From: Chionis minor
Taxonomy: Eukaryota; Chordata; Aves; Charadriiformes; Chionididae
Reading direction: 5' to 3'
Length of the DNA: 64,000 nucleotides
Assembly: GCA_013398295.1 (NCBI GenBank)
Contig: VZSF01004856.1
Span: forward strand, 334,822 to 398,821
The position numbers and the translations under genes are program-made. This document shows positions 11,060 to 22,044 of the stretch, one piece after another (the first letter of the stretch is position 1; the number at the start of each line of letters is the position of its first letter). The notes under the pieces are model-generated. The model had not been told where the DNA came from. It saw only the letters and a program-made list of their open reading frames with translations, and searched no databases.

Positions 11060-13825
11060 ACCCCACGTTGCAAACATAGCAAACAGATATATCTACACCA
11101 ATAAATGAAAAAGGGATAGGGAGTCACCTCTGGGCCTGAGGCCATGTGTCATCCAGTGACTTGTGTCCAGACTACTCAGGATCAACCTCCTCTAGCGCTG
11201 CATTAGTATTACATAGTGCTTGGTCCTATATTTCTTCAGGGTTCCACTTTCCCAACCCATCATTGTTATTTCTTTATTAGTTTAGTGCGATTAGTGCGAT
11301 TGGTTAGTTCAGACTGCCTGAAATAATGAGGGACTGTGTTGCAGCCTGCCAAAAAGATGTTTTTATAGCTTGAAACTGAGGGCACGTGTCCTAGGTGTAG
11401 CCAGAAAGCACATGGCTGGTGGTCAGCACAGGTTCCCTGAAATACCGTTGGAGTGTTTTGACTAGGAGGAGGCAAACTTGCTGCCAGCCTGTCTAACCTG
11501 CTCTCCAGAGTGAGTTGTCCTCCAAATCATGCCTGGGTTTTGCGTCAGAAAGCTGAGGGAGCTGGCCCAAAAAGCCAGGAAGGAGGCAGTGTGCCCCAGG
11601 AGCTTGGTGGCTTGCACACAGCAGAGTAACTACCCACTGAGACTAGATCCATAGGAGAAGTCAGTTGCTACAGCACTTGCACTGCAATAATAGTCAGGCC
11701 TTTGGTCACTTGAGTAACGCAGAGTCCTAAATTAGGCCTATGGGGCCTCCATAAACCACTCTCTGACAGTTAATTTCTGAAATCCGGTCTTCACTTTGAA
11801 TTCACAGGAATGAATTCTGTTGAGTAGTATGATGCTGAAACTGTTGCTTCGTCACATATTTCATATTACGCATTTATCGGGTCATAGACTAGAACTGAAG
11901 CATCCACAGAGATAAAAATCTGTCTTCTCTTTTTCTCTGTCTGCCCAACCTAGACAGAAGCTGCTTGATATAAAAAGAACAGAAAAATAATCTATGAGAT
12001 TGAGTTGACTAGAGCATCTTATCTTGGGAGGCAAGGCTTACAGTCACACTTGTGTAGACAAGCATTCCTACAGCTTATTTCAATGCTCCAAGAGCAAAGC
12101 AGTTAGGTAATGCTACTACAGCCCATGTCTGCTCCAGTGCTCAGCACTTCACATTGCCAATACCTACTCACCCTGGACTGGCATGAAAAACCCAGGAAAA
12201 GAACCTGATGTTTATGTCCCAGTGGGGTTCTAACATAAGTTAGAGAAGATTCTCAGTATGAAACTTTCTCTTTTGGAGGTGGGGGATACACCCTGTTGCA
12301 ATTCTGATTTGGTTTTGTCTTCACTTTACTGTTCTTCCACGTGCACCTGCAATATTTTGCTGTCAACAGAACTGAATGACTACTCAGTGTCCATGGGGAT
12401 GTTGTAGCCTATGTTGTAGGCTACGTGATAACACATTTCAGGACTGGTGTGTCAACTGCCACCAGCAAATATGGGCCGAGTCTTCTGTTGTCAGTAAGCT
12501 CCTATAAGTTGTTCTCTTCTAAGGATGGTAACAAGCAGCTCAGCACTGCGAAGACTTCGTTGATTTGGGCCTTGTCCAAAAGTGGGGCATTAGGCACTCT
12601 CAGTTGGATTTTCTCTGCCCTAACTTCAACTCTAAAAACTGGGTGCGTTGTCCAATTTTGTCATTTGGGCTCCCTCTAGAGCCAGCTGAGAAAGACAGAT
12701 GCTCTACCACATCATTTCTTCAGTCACAAGATATGTGTTCAAGACAAATAGGGTGACTCACCCAACAAGCATCGAAAGAATCCTGGTGATTAGCTCAGTG
12801 TAGATGCCTAAAATTAGGAGAGAGGAGAACTGCCCATATGGATTTTCCTAGAGAAAACCGAGGAGTGTTTCAAGTTAGTTTGGGGATTTAAGTTTTTCAG
12901 CTTCAGCTGAAGCTGAAGCTTTTCAGCTTCAACTCGGTATCTGTGGCTATTGGTGTATTTAACGCTAAAACAAGCAGTGCTAGATCTTTTTGTGAATTTA
13001 TCTTTTGCTGTAAAGTCAGTAGTAGATTGAGTGTATAAACCAGTCCCCACGGGCAATTGAATGGGATTCTTCTCTGCCTTGGTCACCTGTTGAAAACTGA
13101 TAGTGATTAGTATGCTACTGCGGCTCTCTTGCAGGTTGATGAACTTTGTTAACATAAATGTCTAATTTAAGAATTCCATTAAAGACAAACAAACAAACCT
13201 TAGCTCCAGGTTGAATATTTGACTGTAAAAGAAAGTTATAGCAGTGGACAAGTATAAGTTGCTCATATCTCCCAGACAAGTTTTTTCAAGGAAATCTCTT
13301 CCACATCTGCTGACCAGAGCCTATAGAAGCCCTATAGAAAGGTTAAGCAATATTTAGTTCAGAAGGTTCATACGCCTGATGTATATCTGGTAGAAGGAAA
13401 GAGGGAGTATAATAGAGATATGAAATATATTTTTAAGAAGAAGGTGTGAGATGCAAAATTCATCTCTAAAACACTCCACACTGTAATGATGTTCAGAATC
13501 ACAGTTGCCATTTCAGGCACTCCAAAAATTTCTCAGTAAATGCCCTTCAATGTTGTTTTTTAAACCTACAGGTTGTCTTGGGGAGGATAACATCGGCTTG
13601 GTACTGTACCTCACACAGCGTGTGCAGGAAAGAGTTTGTTTTTCCTAGAGTCTTGTTGAAGTGTTAATTTAAAGAAGTAATAATGTAAATCTTATTTCAA
13701 ACATTCTTTCCCCCCTGGCAGACTTCTATATTAAGACATTTGGGTAATTGACCAATGTTACTGTAGCTCAGCAGGCATTATTTTCTTTTGGTAAAAGGAT
13801 ACCATAGTAAATTTCAATGAGAAGG
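11060..13825. other. No gene seen; one perfect palindrome
   Basis: Single-copy DNA. A 9-bp unit (agtgcgatt) is doubled at 11284-11301. The palindrome at 12896-12917 is listed separately. Frames here (e.g. 12425-12679, 12814-13155 minus) match no known protein. Confidence 0.5.
12896..12917. repeat. 22-bp perfect palindrome
   Basis: The 22 bases from 12896 to 12917 equal their own reverse complement, built from the unit 'cttcagctgaag'. A further partial copy (ttcagcttcaa) follows at about 12922. It contains an E-box (CAGCTG) at the centre, which could be chance. Confidence 0.95.
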
Positions 13826-13828
13826 AGT

Positions 13829-13853
13829 AAAAAAAAAAAAAGAAAAAAAAAAG
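13829..13853. repeat. A-rich tract
   Basis: Two poly(A) runs separated by a single G. No element boundary or target duplication was seen that would make it a retroposon tail. Confidence 0.85.
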
Positions 13854-13859
13854 TAAAAA

Positions 13860-14685
13860 CGAACAGACCTAAATAAGACTTGAATATGAAAGGAAAATAT
13901 AAACCAGATGGGAATGATGGAGACACGTTTTCATATCTTTCTTTTCTTTTAAGATCGGTTTAAAAGTTTCCCTTCTCTGCATTGGCTTTCAGCCGCTGAG
14001 TAACATGAGGCAACGTATTTGTTCAGCAGCAGCAGCTGGGAACTATTCATTGGCTATGTACTGTTGGCCAGCTACACCAGGGCTGGATTCAGTGTCCAAA
14101 GAAGTTCAACGGGAATGTTCTCACTGCCTTCTGCGGGCAGTGGCTGGAGCAGGTGCTGGAGGGGAATGCCTGGTTCCCCTGAAATTGATGGCAAAGCCTC
14201 TGGTGAGGCCAACTTCTCCTTGAGTCCTGAAGACAAACCTGGCAACTCCACTGACAGTCTTTGGGGAAGGTGAAGAGAAGTGTTCCTGTTGCTGCCGTGC
14301 TATCATACGTGCCTCTGACTGTTAATAAGTTTGGAAGCTGCAAAATAAATAACTGTGGGGCTGGTTGTAGCAGTGCTGGACACTTCATCCCTCTTGCACC
14401 CACTAACAACAGATAGGAATTTTTGTCTCCCTTTCTGCTCCTCCTAATTAAGCCACAGGGGCCATTGCAGCTCTGGGGCTCTTTCTTCAAGTCATTGTTT
14501 CTCGGTATGGTTTTACTGACACATGAAAAAAGCTCAGGGGCAGGAGTAGCATGGTGTTTTCTACTGAAGCTTCAGCTTTAAAGCTGGGATTCAGACTGCT
14601 TCACTCTACTGCTGACAATTTAGCAAATGGTCCATGTTATGCTGCTTTGATCTTGTGAAAGTTTTCAAAAATTTCATCCTTGAAG
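13860..14685. other. No gene seen; slightly GC-richer block
   Basis: A moderately GC-richer block with overlapping frames on both strands (14005-14223 plus, 14089-14490 minus). None resembles a known protein, and the antiparallel overlap is typical of chance frames. Confidence 0.45.
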
Positions 14686-14689
14686 AAAG

Positions 14690-15050
14690 CTACAGGCCCA
14701 ACAGATCCCCCAGTTCATTAGCAATCCTTTCGCAGTTTCCAACAATTAGAGCTGTCAGCCAGCCGAACTCCGTTCGGAGGCCGTGCATTCAAAATCCCTG
14801 ACTAATGACTTGGTAAAAAGACTTGACAGTGTGTTGCAATTTGTTATAATTGAATCTAAGCTGCATCAGCTGTTTGAGGGGCTGAAATGTTTTCAAACAT
14901 TACATTGATTTAAATTAATGCCACAAAAATATTCAGAAATCGTGTCTGTCAGATTCAGTGCTAATAATCATGTTCTCTTCAGATACGAAGAAGACATTTC
15001 ATCACCATTTGAAAGCATTGTCAAGCAGGCAGTTTAAATTCCCCCTCCTC
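14690..15050. promoter_or_regulatory. Candidate conserved non-coding element
   Basis: This block has no simple-sequence or repeat character and is dense in homeodomain-type sites (gctaataatc, ttaaattaatg, ttataattga), plus an exact inverted repeat 'ccgaac…gttcgg' at 14764-14779. Its texture is like vertebrate developmental enhancers conserved across species. This is inference from composition only. Confidence 0.25.
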
Positions 15051-15059
15051 CTCCCCCCT

Positions 15060-17812
15060 TAAGTGAAAAATAAGTTGATAATCATTATATTCATGACAAG
15101 AAAGTGCTTGGTAACTGGAATGGGATGGGTTAGGAGGGAGAGGCCTCCTGAACTATGAGACCCTGGGCAAGTAAAATTTGAAAAGCCCATTACAAATAAT
15201 AATTTTCACTGACTACCCTTCAATGTAAAACTTCCAAAAAAATTAAAACCAATTCTGCAGCAACTGTTGGAGAAAGTTCAAAAAGAAGAATCATCTTTTC
15301 TAACTCGGTCTCTGCCTTTATTTTAACTGTGGGCACATAAACTGAACAGTGGGACCTTTGGCAAGCAGACTTCCAGCACAAGCTCCCTGGCTAAAACTCG
15401 CATCTGCTTTCAGAATACCTTTCACTCAAAAAAGGTGGGATGACATGAGATATCAAGGCAGCTTTACATTCCAAATAAATTTTTTGCTCTGTTTTTTTAA
15501 TCCTCTGTTAGTACTGGAAAGTTTTCTATTTAAATTGAGAGGGGCTCAGACTGTAAGCGCTGAACCTGAATTTTCCTACTTTGAATGCTCTAGAGTCTAA
15601 AAATGGAATTTAGAATCCTTATTCCATTTGTATGAGGGCTATTTAAAAGCCAGCTCCAGGCAGAATTTGGGACTTTGCCCATCCTGAGAATCAAGACAGT
15701 TTGGATTCAGTGGTTTTTCTGTCTCTTGAAATACAGAACACCTTGCGTGGAGAAAATGATGAGTTAAGATTCGATCAGTACAGAAATAAAGGTCACCGAA
15801 GGAACACATTTCTAATATACCTATGCAATTTAGGTTGAGCTGTGACACTACAGGTTCTAGTTATCATCACATTACTTTGCCTAATAGACAAAAAATCTAT
15901 CGACAAACCCTAGCATAGAAAGAACTAATGAACTTCTCTGACCTACAGAAACTAATTGCAACCTGCTGTTAACACCAGTTTTATTCCTGTAAGGTTCTGG
16001 AAGTCATGGCATTTGCCTGACCAAAGGTGGATGTGTATGGTGTACATACCTGACTGCGAGCTGCTCAATGGGTAGAACTGATGGGGGCAGTTCATCTATT
16101 CATGAGGTTGATAAAGTATCAGTATTTGCAACAGAAAGCTGAGATAATCTCACTTCCTAATCAGGAACTGGATGTTTTTAGAAAACTGGCCGATTGCAAA
16201 ACCAGGCAAGAACAGAAGCAAGCAGAACCCACTTTGAATCTCTTCACATTGATAAAATCTTCTGAACTCTCACTTCCTCTTTTCCAAGCTTACATCTGTT
16301 TTCCTACCCATTGAATTATGAGTAATCCTTAATATTAGTAACCACTTTTTCTCTACATTTGCTATTAATATTGTCAACAGGATTTTTAATAGATTGCTAG
16401 CAGGGTCTCAGAAGAGTCTTTAGTACAAATGCAAAGACCCTCTGATACAAGTATATAAACATGCGTGTGTTACTTCAGAGGTAATGTAACATACTTTTTT
16501 ATTTCTTACAAAGTTTTACACATGTAGAACTCTATTAGCTAGATGGTATGTGGGGAACTAACAACGTATTACTTATTCTTTTAGTCTTGCTGATTTCACA
16601 AATGAGCGTGGCTCATAAAACTCCTTATATAAAAAAGCCTTCTATGCAATGTCTGATTATTAAAAAATGTCAACAGTCAGCTTTGAGTTCTCATACTTCA
16701 GCATTCCCAGGTTTTACAAAGATGTGTGTTCCAGGGATCATGGTAATCATTAAATAAATCACAGAAGAATATTCCACTAACACATCCTATATTTATTTCA
16801 CATATCCATTTTCTTTAAGTATTATGGACCTGATTCTATTAGGCAGGTGTAATTTCAGAAATGCTGATGTATGGCCCCTATTGAGCACTTAAGGCTGGAT
16901 TTATCTCAGTAACCTGATGTATTGAAGCTAGTCTTCTAGGCTCCCTCTATAGTCACAGGAGCGTGAGAAGCACCTCCAGACAGTGATTTGCCTTACTACC
17001 TATCTTAGACAACCATCTCCAGATGCTGTTCCTGCCACAGGCATGTTGTTCATTCAGATGTCTTACAAGGTCAGAGAACACTGCAGCTTTTCAGATGCCG
17101 ATATAGAGAAAATTCCACAGATAAAAGCCATGAAACTTGTTTTGCCTTAAATCAACCTTCTGTATTTTCATCCTATAAGCTTGCCAGGAGTTGCCCTTTA
17201 ATTCCACCCATGGTTCCTGACAACATCTTACTTCATTTTCATGGCTATCTTGAGTTCATATGAAGCCACAATACTGAGCCCACCCCCAAAGATAATGCTG
17301 CAATAAAAAGAAACCACTTTTCTGAAAAGTGAGGACATACACAAGATTCTTCAACCCGTATTTTAGAATTTTAGTTACAATCTTATTCTGGTATGCTTTG
17401 AGTGCTTACCAATATCTGCTGAAGACAGAGGGAATAGCTTCATACTCACATGCTTATCTGTACATTTGAATTTAGGTATGACAATGTGAATTGGGTGGCT
17501 TGATATTATGTGCTATTTGATAAATATATAAAAGGTGAGATTTCTTCTTCTATATTAGTTATGCCTTACCTACTTTATGTTATACCAGTTTCTTGCTGCA
17601 GTCCCCACAGTATCCTCGAATCCTGACTGTGAATTGCTACCTTGTAATTATTTCTAATATACTTTCGTGTTTCTTGTTTTGCTTTATTCAGTGAGAATCT
17701 TGTCTGCTCAAAAATGTAAAGAGTTTTGTTTTTTAACTCCACTGCAAATCAAAACACCTACACTAAAGTAAAAGCTGATTTTGAAAGGTGGGAGAGAGGG
17801 AATGTTAATTAT
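15060..17812. other. No gene seen
   Basis: AT-rich single-copy DNA. Frames up to 83 codons (15349-15600) match nothing known. A 'gagaccctgggcaag' at about 15157-15171 recalls MIR but is too short to call. Confidence 0.5.
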
Positions 17813-17814
17813 CC

Positions 17815-18050
17815 AAAGGTGTGATATCTACAAAAAGAGCCAAGTCACAAAAGGGTTATCCATTTAACTTAAATAGCCAAGTTAAACAAGACACAATTGG
17901 GGTTAATTTAGCTTTCCGGGCTTTCATAAACTCATACTTGGGAGGTCGATGGAGGGAAGTCAATTAGCCCCAATTGTGTCTTGTTTAACTTGGCTGGGTG
18001 AATCAGTCACGCTTTTGTAAGTTGGCTCTTTTTATAGCTATCACACCTTT
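17815..18050. repeat. Long inverted repeat (hairpin), about 92-bp arms
   Basis: Arms at 17815-17908 and 17962-18050 are reverse complements around a spacer of 53 bases. A 28-bp block is perfect (17875-17902 pairs with 17968-17995). Outer blocks also pair: 17815-17826 with 18039-18050 (12/12), 17832-17843 with 18022-18033 (12/12) and 17847-17853 with 18012-18018. An unpaired asymmetric internal loop (17854-17874 against 17996-18011) lies between. Pairing stops sharply at both ends. No target-site duplication is obvious. It could be a fold-back DNA transposon relic, one of the old hairpin-forming conserved repeats known in vertebrates, or a local inverted duplication. Transcribed from either strand it would give a long dsRNA stem. 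Confidence 0.95.
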
Positions 18051-18055
18051 TGTAT

Positions 18056-20355
18056 GACCGAACAGTTTTCTAACTTGCTTTTTTATTGATGTCAAATATT
18101 TTTTATCAGATACCACAGTTTCTTGGGGGCAGTGGTTTGATAGCAGCATAATTAAATAACAGGAATGCATTCACCCATTTCAGTCCTCGGAGAAAACAAA
18201 TAAGTATGGATAGAACTTTGAATGAAATCACATACTCAACAGGCTTTGTATTCATAGATTCCTGAAACAAAGCCAAGTGCATAATCCACAGGACTGTACA
18301 GAGCAGACAGTGAAAACTGGCTGGAATGTCCATGTGCTAAATAAACCAATAGAAGCATCCACTCTCCCATGAATGTGACAAAAACAACACAGACAAAAAC
18401 CTACTTAACTTTGTAAAAGAAGGCACTTACTTGGAAAAACATGTTCTGCTACTTTTAGGACTCTTGATGGAGCATCTTCTTGAATGCTAGTAGTGCCAGT
18501 TGCAAGATTAATTTTTTTATTCAACAGGCTGCTGAATTCAGTCTTAGCAATTGTTTCCACAAATACTAATAAAATGTTCCTCCTGACCGAGAGCTGAGTT
18601 ACAGCTGTTGTACCTAAGATATAAACTGTGAGTGGAGAAAGAAACTTCTATCACAATGTCATTGAGCAATAATCCGTTCCTTCTGAAACAGACAGTGATT
18701 GAAATGTGGCAGACACACAGACAGCATGTCTGTAATGGGACCCTGTCAACACACACCTTGAGTATGTGTCACTGTGGTCAAACTCTTGGCTTTATAAACC
18801 CCCTTTGCTGATATCTTTGGCAGCTTAATTTGTGCGTTTTTTTGGTTGCTACAGAGCACATGTATTCCAGGAATTGCCACTGCACTGGCATTCATCCATC
18901 TTCTACCACACGCATGAAGACTTCCAGTTCCCTATATATGTCATACACGTGCAAGCTACCAACATCACTTCAACATAGCATTTGTGTCCCAGTAGGGTGC
19001 TGCAAATATGTCAGTATTGAAACCAGTGACTAAACAAACAATATTTGAATAATTAACAGAAGTGTAAGGCCTGGATCTTGAGTGAGTATTTAGCAGTTTT
19101 GTTAGATAATAGTATTATATCTAATATAAGGTGCCTTTTCTTTAGTTTCATTTCAGGTGTTGCCTAGATATGAGAATTTAGCAAGCGTCTTTACTAAATA
19201 TTTTGGCCATAACGTTGTCATTCCTGATTGCATTGCTACTGTGTAGTGCTGCATTTCTTTCTCTGTGTGTGTGTGTTATTTTAAGTGCTTTGCCTAGTGG
19301 GCCTAGAAATTACCAAAATATTGGAATTGTTCGTTCTTCCCTACTGTGCAGAAGCACTGTGCCTATTATCTTTAATCAGAAAGCTTTTTGGCAATTTAAA
19401 GAGATTAGCGATGGATTGAGGCACTGCCTGTAATTAATATGACTAAGGTGAACACAGTTCTCAGTTTCTGGGTAGCAGGGATAACTCAATATCAGCTCTG
19501 ATTGGTACTTACGGTATGCAATATGATGGATCCATCCAATGGAAACTACTAATGAATTAATTAAAAGTATAAAGAAGCCAGATAAATTCAGGTTTTCCTT
19601 CTGATGATGTCTCTCTGAAAACAGTTGCTGCTGTTTATTAGGCGTGTATATACTTACATGCTCATGATTCCTGTGAGCTCATAGCCTTGTAACATATGAT
19701 GCAGTACTTGATGCTGTGCTTTGCTCATGTTGCATCCATACTGTGTTGGAAGGTTTTCATGTCCTTACTTTCAAACTAACTTCCAATGGTATGTGGTGTC
19801 CCCTTTCTAAACCTGAGCTGCACACTAACAGTTTTCAATTATATTGGATATAATGTTCACATATCATATCAAGCATTTTGCCTTTGCATTTTTTGTAGCA
19901 TGAGGCAGAAGGGACTAAGGTAAAGAAAAAGTCTTTGCCTGGATATCATAGGACAAAGCAGCTGTTCTAGGACATGCTCATTTAGTGTTAAGAATTTTTT
20001 CCTTAAACTTGTTCTGTTGTGATATGTGACCAGGCTCTTTGTGGGTATTTATCATCATCCATTTTTATTATTTCAGTAGATTCCGTCACCTCTTTGATCT
20101 CGTTCAGTATTTTGTGCTGATCCGGAGGCTGGTAGCATAAGACTGCTAGTGTATTTGTACAACTTAGTGAGACTCAGCATACTTATAATTAGTGCCAAAA
20201 TGGCATTTGATCTTGTCACTACCACCCTCAGCAAAGCAGCCACAACAGAGTCAGAGAGGCTTTTTCTCTTTATTGCACTCCAGAGGATCTCTGCCTGCCA
20301 ATAAGAAAAAAGGTGACTGCGAGTTCATGTGCCTACAATGGTTGTAGTTTTGACT
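18056..20355. other. No gene seen
   Basis: Single-copy DNA with a short GT run near 19264-19275. No recognisable exon or repeat family. Confidence 0.5.
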
Positions 20356-20362
20356 ATTTAGA

Positions 20363-20393
20363 AGCTCCTTTAAAGGAGCTTTAAAGCTCCTTT
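20363..20393. repeat. Two overlapping perfect palindromes
   Basis: Bases 20363-20380 form an 18-bp perfect palindrome (agctcctttaaaggagct) and bases 20372-20393 a 22-bp one centred on 'ctttaaag'. They share nine bases, so the strand can fold as either of two competing hairpins. A weaker echo (ctttaaagtccctttc) follows to about 20413. Confidence 0.95.
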
Positions 20394-20561
20394 AGCTACT
20401 TTAAAGTCCCTTTCTTTCATTATAGCCAGGGCCATATAAGTGCTGTAGAACATAATTTCCCTGGCCAAATAAGACACGTGTGTCCTTTGGAATACAGTTT
20501 CATAGTATGGCACTTGAACTGAGGTGTACAGAGCTCAGTGGTGTATGGTGTTTGTCATTAC

Positions 20562-20686
20562 AAGGAAAAGGGAAGGGAAGGGAAGGGAAGGGAAAAANNN
20601 NNNNNNNNNNNNNNNNNNNNNNNNNNNNNNNNNNNNNNNNNNNNGGAAGGGAAGGGAAGGGAAGGGAAGGGAAGGGAAGGGAAGGT
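20562..20686. repeat. (AAGGG)n satellite with 47-base assembly gap
   Basis: A pentanucleotide AAGGG repeat covers about 20570-20592 and 20645-20686, all purine on the plus strand. Between them 47 Ns (20598-20644) mark an unresolved stretch. Gap length may be nominal, so the true tract could be longer. The continuous frames that seem to cross it are artefacts of the repeat. Confidence 0.97.
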
Positions 20687-20689
20687 CAA

Positions 20690-21185
20690 TACAAATTTAC
20701 ATAACGGTTGAACCAAAACAAATTTGTTGCCAAATGATCACTAAAATACAGGGTTAATGCTTATGTTGAAAGAGAATAAACTCAACCATTGCTGTCACAG
20801 AAGCATTAAGACAGAAAAAATTGCTCCGAAAATGCAATATGCTCTCATAGTTTTCTGAATTTATTTCTCCAAATCATGTTCTATCACAGAAAATATAAAA
20901 TACATGACAAGGCAATGATTTCCCATTGTTTCTGGAGGTTCTGTAACCTTCATTGCACGTCTCCTGACACTCTGAAATCCTCTTCCATCTGCCTGCACTC
21001 TTTCTGAGTGTGCTCAGATGACAAATTTTGAAGTCTCTTAGTACTTTGCAGACATTGATTAGACCATGTTACAGAAAGGGCTTTATTAAATGAACAGCTG
21101 TTTTTGGGAGGATTTCCATTGTATAGGGAATCCATAAGAGCTCTTCAAAATGAATAAAAAAGCAACCAGATCTTTCCAAAATTAC
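20690..21185. other. No gene seen
   Basis: Single-copy DNA between the AAGGG tract and the CR1. The minus frame at 20950-21135 matches nothing known. Confidence 0.5.
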
Positions 21186-21189
21186 ATTC

Positions 21190-22040
21190 TTCTAGGAAGA
21201 TTGAAGATACTCGAGCAGTGTGGATTGGGTTGGCAAGTAGATGGTGCAGGTTAATACAGGCTGACATGGATAGGGAAGACCTTGTAATGAAACAAACAAG
21301 GCAGAAGGGTGCTCACCCCAAGTGTATGTGCACAAATAAAGAAGTGCTGAGAGACCAGCATGATGGGGGGAAGCTCACATCCTCTTCCTAGGAAATCAGC
21401 ACAACGAAGTACCTCTCTGCAGTGCTATACACTAATGTCTGCAGCACGGGGAGCAAACAGGAGGAGTTAGATGTCTATGTGCAGTTACAGGGCTATGAAC
21501 CCACTGAGATCAGGAATATGTGATAGGATAGCTCACACAGCTGAGTGCTGCAGTGGATGTATACAAGAAAGACATGGACATAATGAAGTGAAATCAGTGA
21601 AGGGCCATGAAAAAGATTAAGAGACTGGAGCATCTGTGATATAAGTGTCAAAGATGTCTGGTGCTGTTCATTCTGGAGAACAGAAGGCTCAGGGGGATTT
21701 TAACCATGTGTATAAATAGTTGATTGGGGAGTAAGGGTGGTAAAGAAGATGGAGCCAGATTCCTTTCCAAGGTGCTCACTGACAGGACAAGAGGCAATGG
21801 TCACAAACTGAAACACAGGAAATTCCATTTAAACAAGTTAAATATCTGTTATGGTTGGGGTAGTCAAATACAGGAACAGGTTGTCCAAAGATGTTGTGGA
21901 GTCTCTGTCATTGCAGCTACTCAAACCCCAGATGGACACCATCCTGGGCAGCCTGCTCTAGCTGACCCTCCTCTGGGCAGGTGTTGCACTACTCAGTCTC
22001 CAGAGATGCCTTCTAGCCTCAACCATTGCATGAATATCAC
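21190..22040 (+). mobile_element. CR1 LINE with large internal deletion
   Basis: The left part (about 21190-21575) holds the sequence before ORF2 and the start of the endonuclease: 'gggcagaagg'-like 'aggcagaagggtgctcaccc', 'ggaaatcagcacaac', then a frame reading YTN…GSKQEELDVYVQLQGYE. A premature TGA follows at about 21519. From about 21590 it continues as the end of ORF2 ('aagagactggagcatctgtg', 'gagaacagaaggctcagggg') and the 3' segment, ending near 'ctagcctcaaccattgcatg'. Most of the endonuclease and nearly all of the reverse transcriptase are absent. Deletion endpoints differ from those of the copy at 1289-1923. Several frameshifts and stops make it inert. Confidence 0.88.
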
Positions 22041-22044
22041 GACA

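Noticed and set aside
14089..14490. 133-codon minus frame
   Set aside because: Overlaps two plus frames and has no similarity I recognise.
15150..15175. 'gagaccctgggcaag' resembling the MIR core
   Set aside because: Too short and without flanking MIR segments.
17815..18050. Rho-independent-type terminator or CRISPR-like repeat for the hairpin
   Set aside because: Eukaryotic context, arms far too long, only one copy and no regular spacing.
20480..20757. Frames with GKGREGKGRE repeats
   Set aside because: Translation of the (AAGGG)n tract across an N gap.
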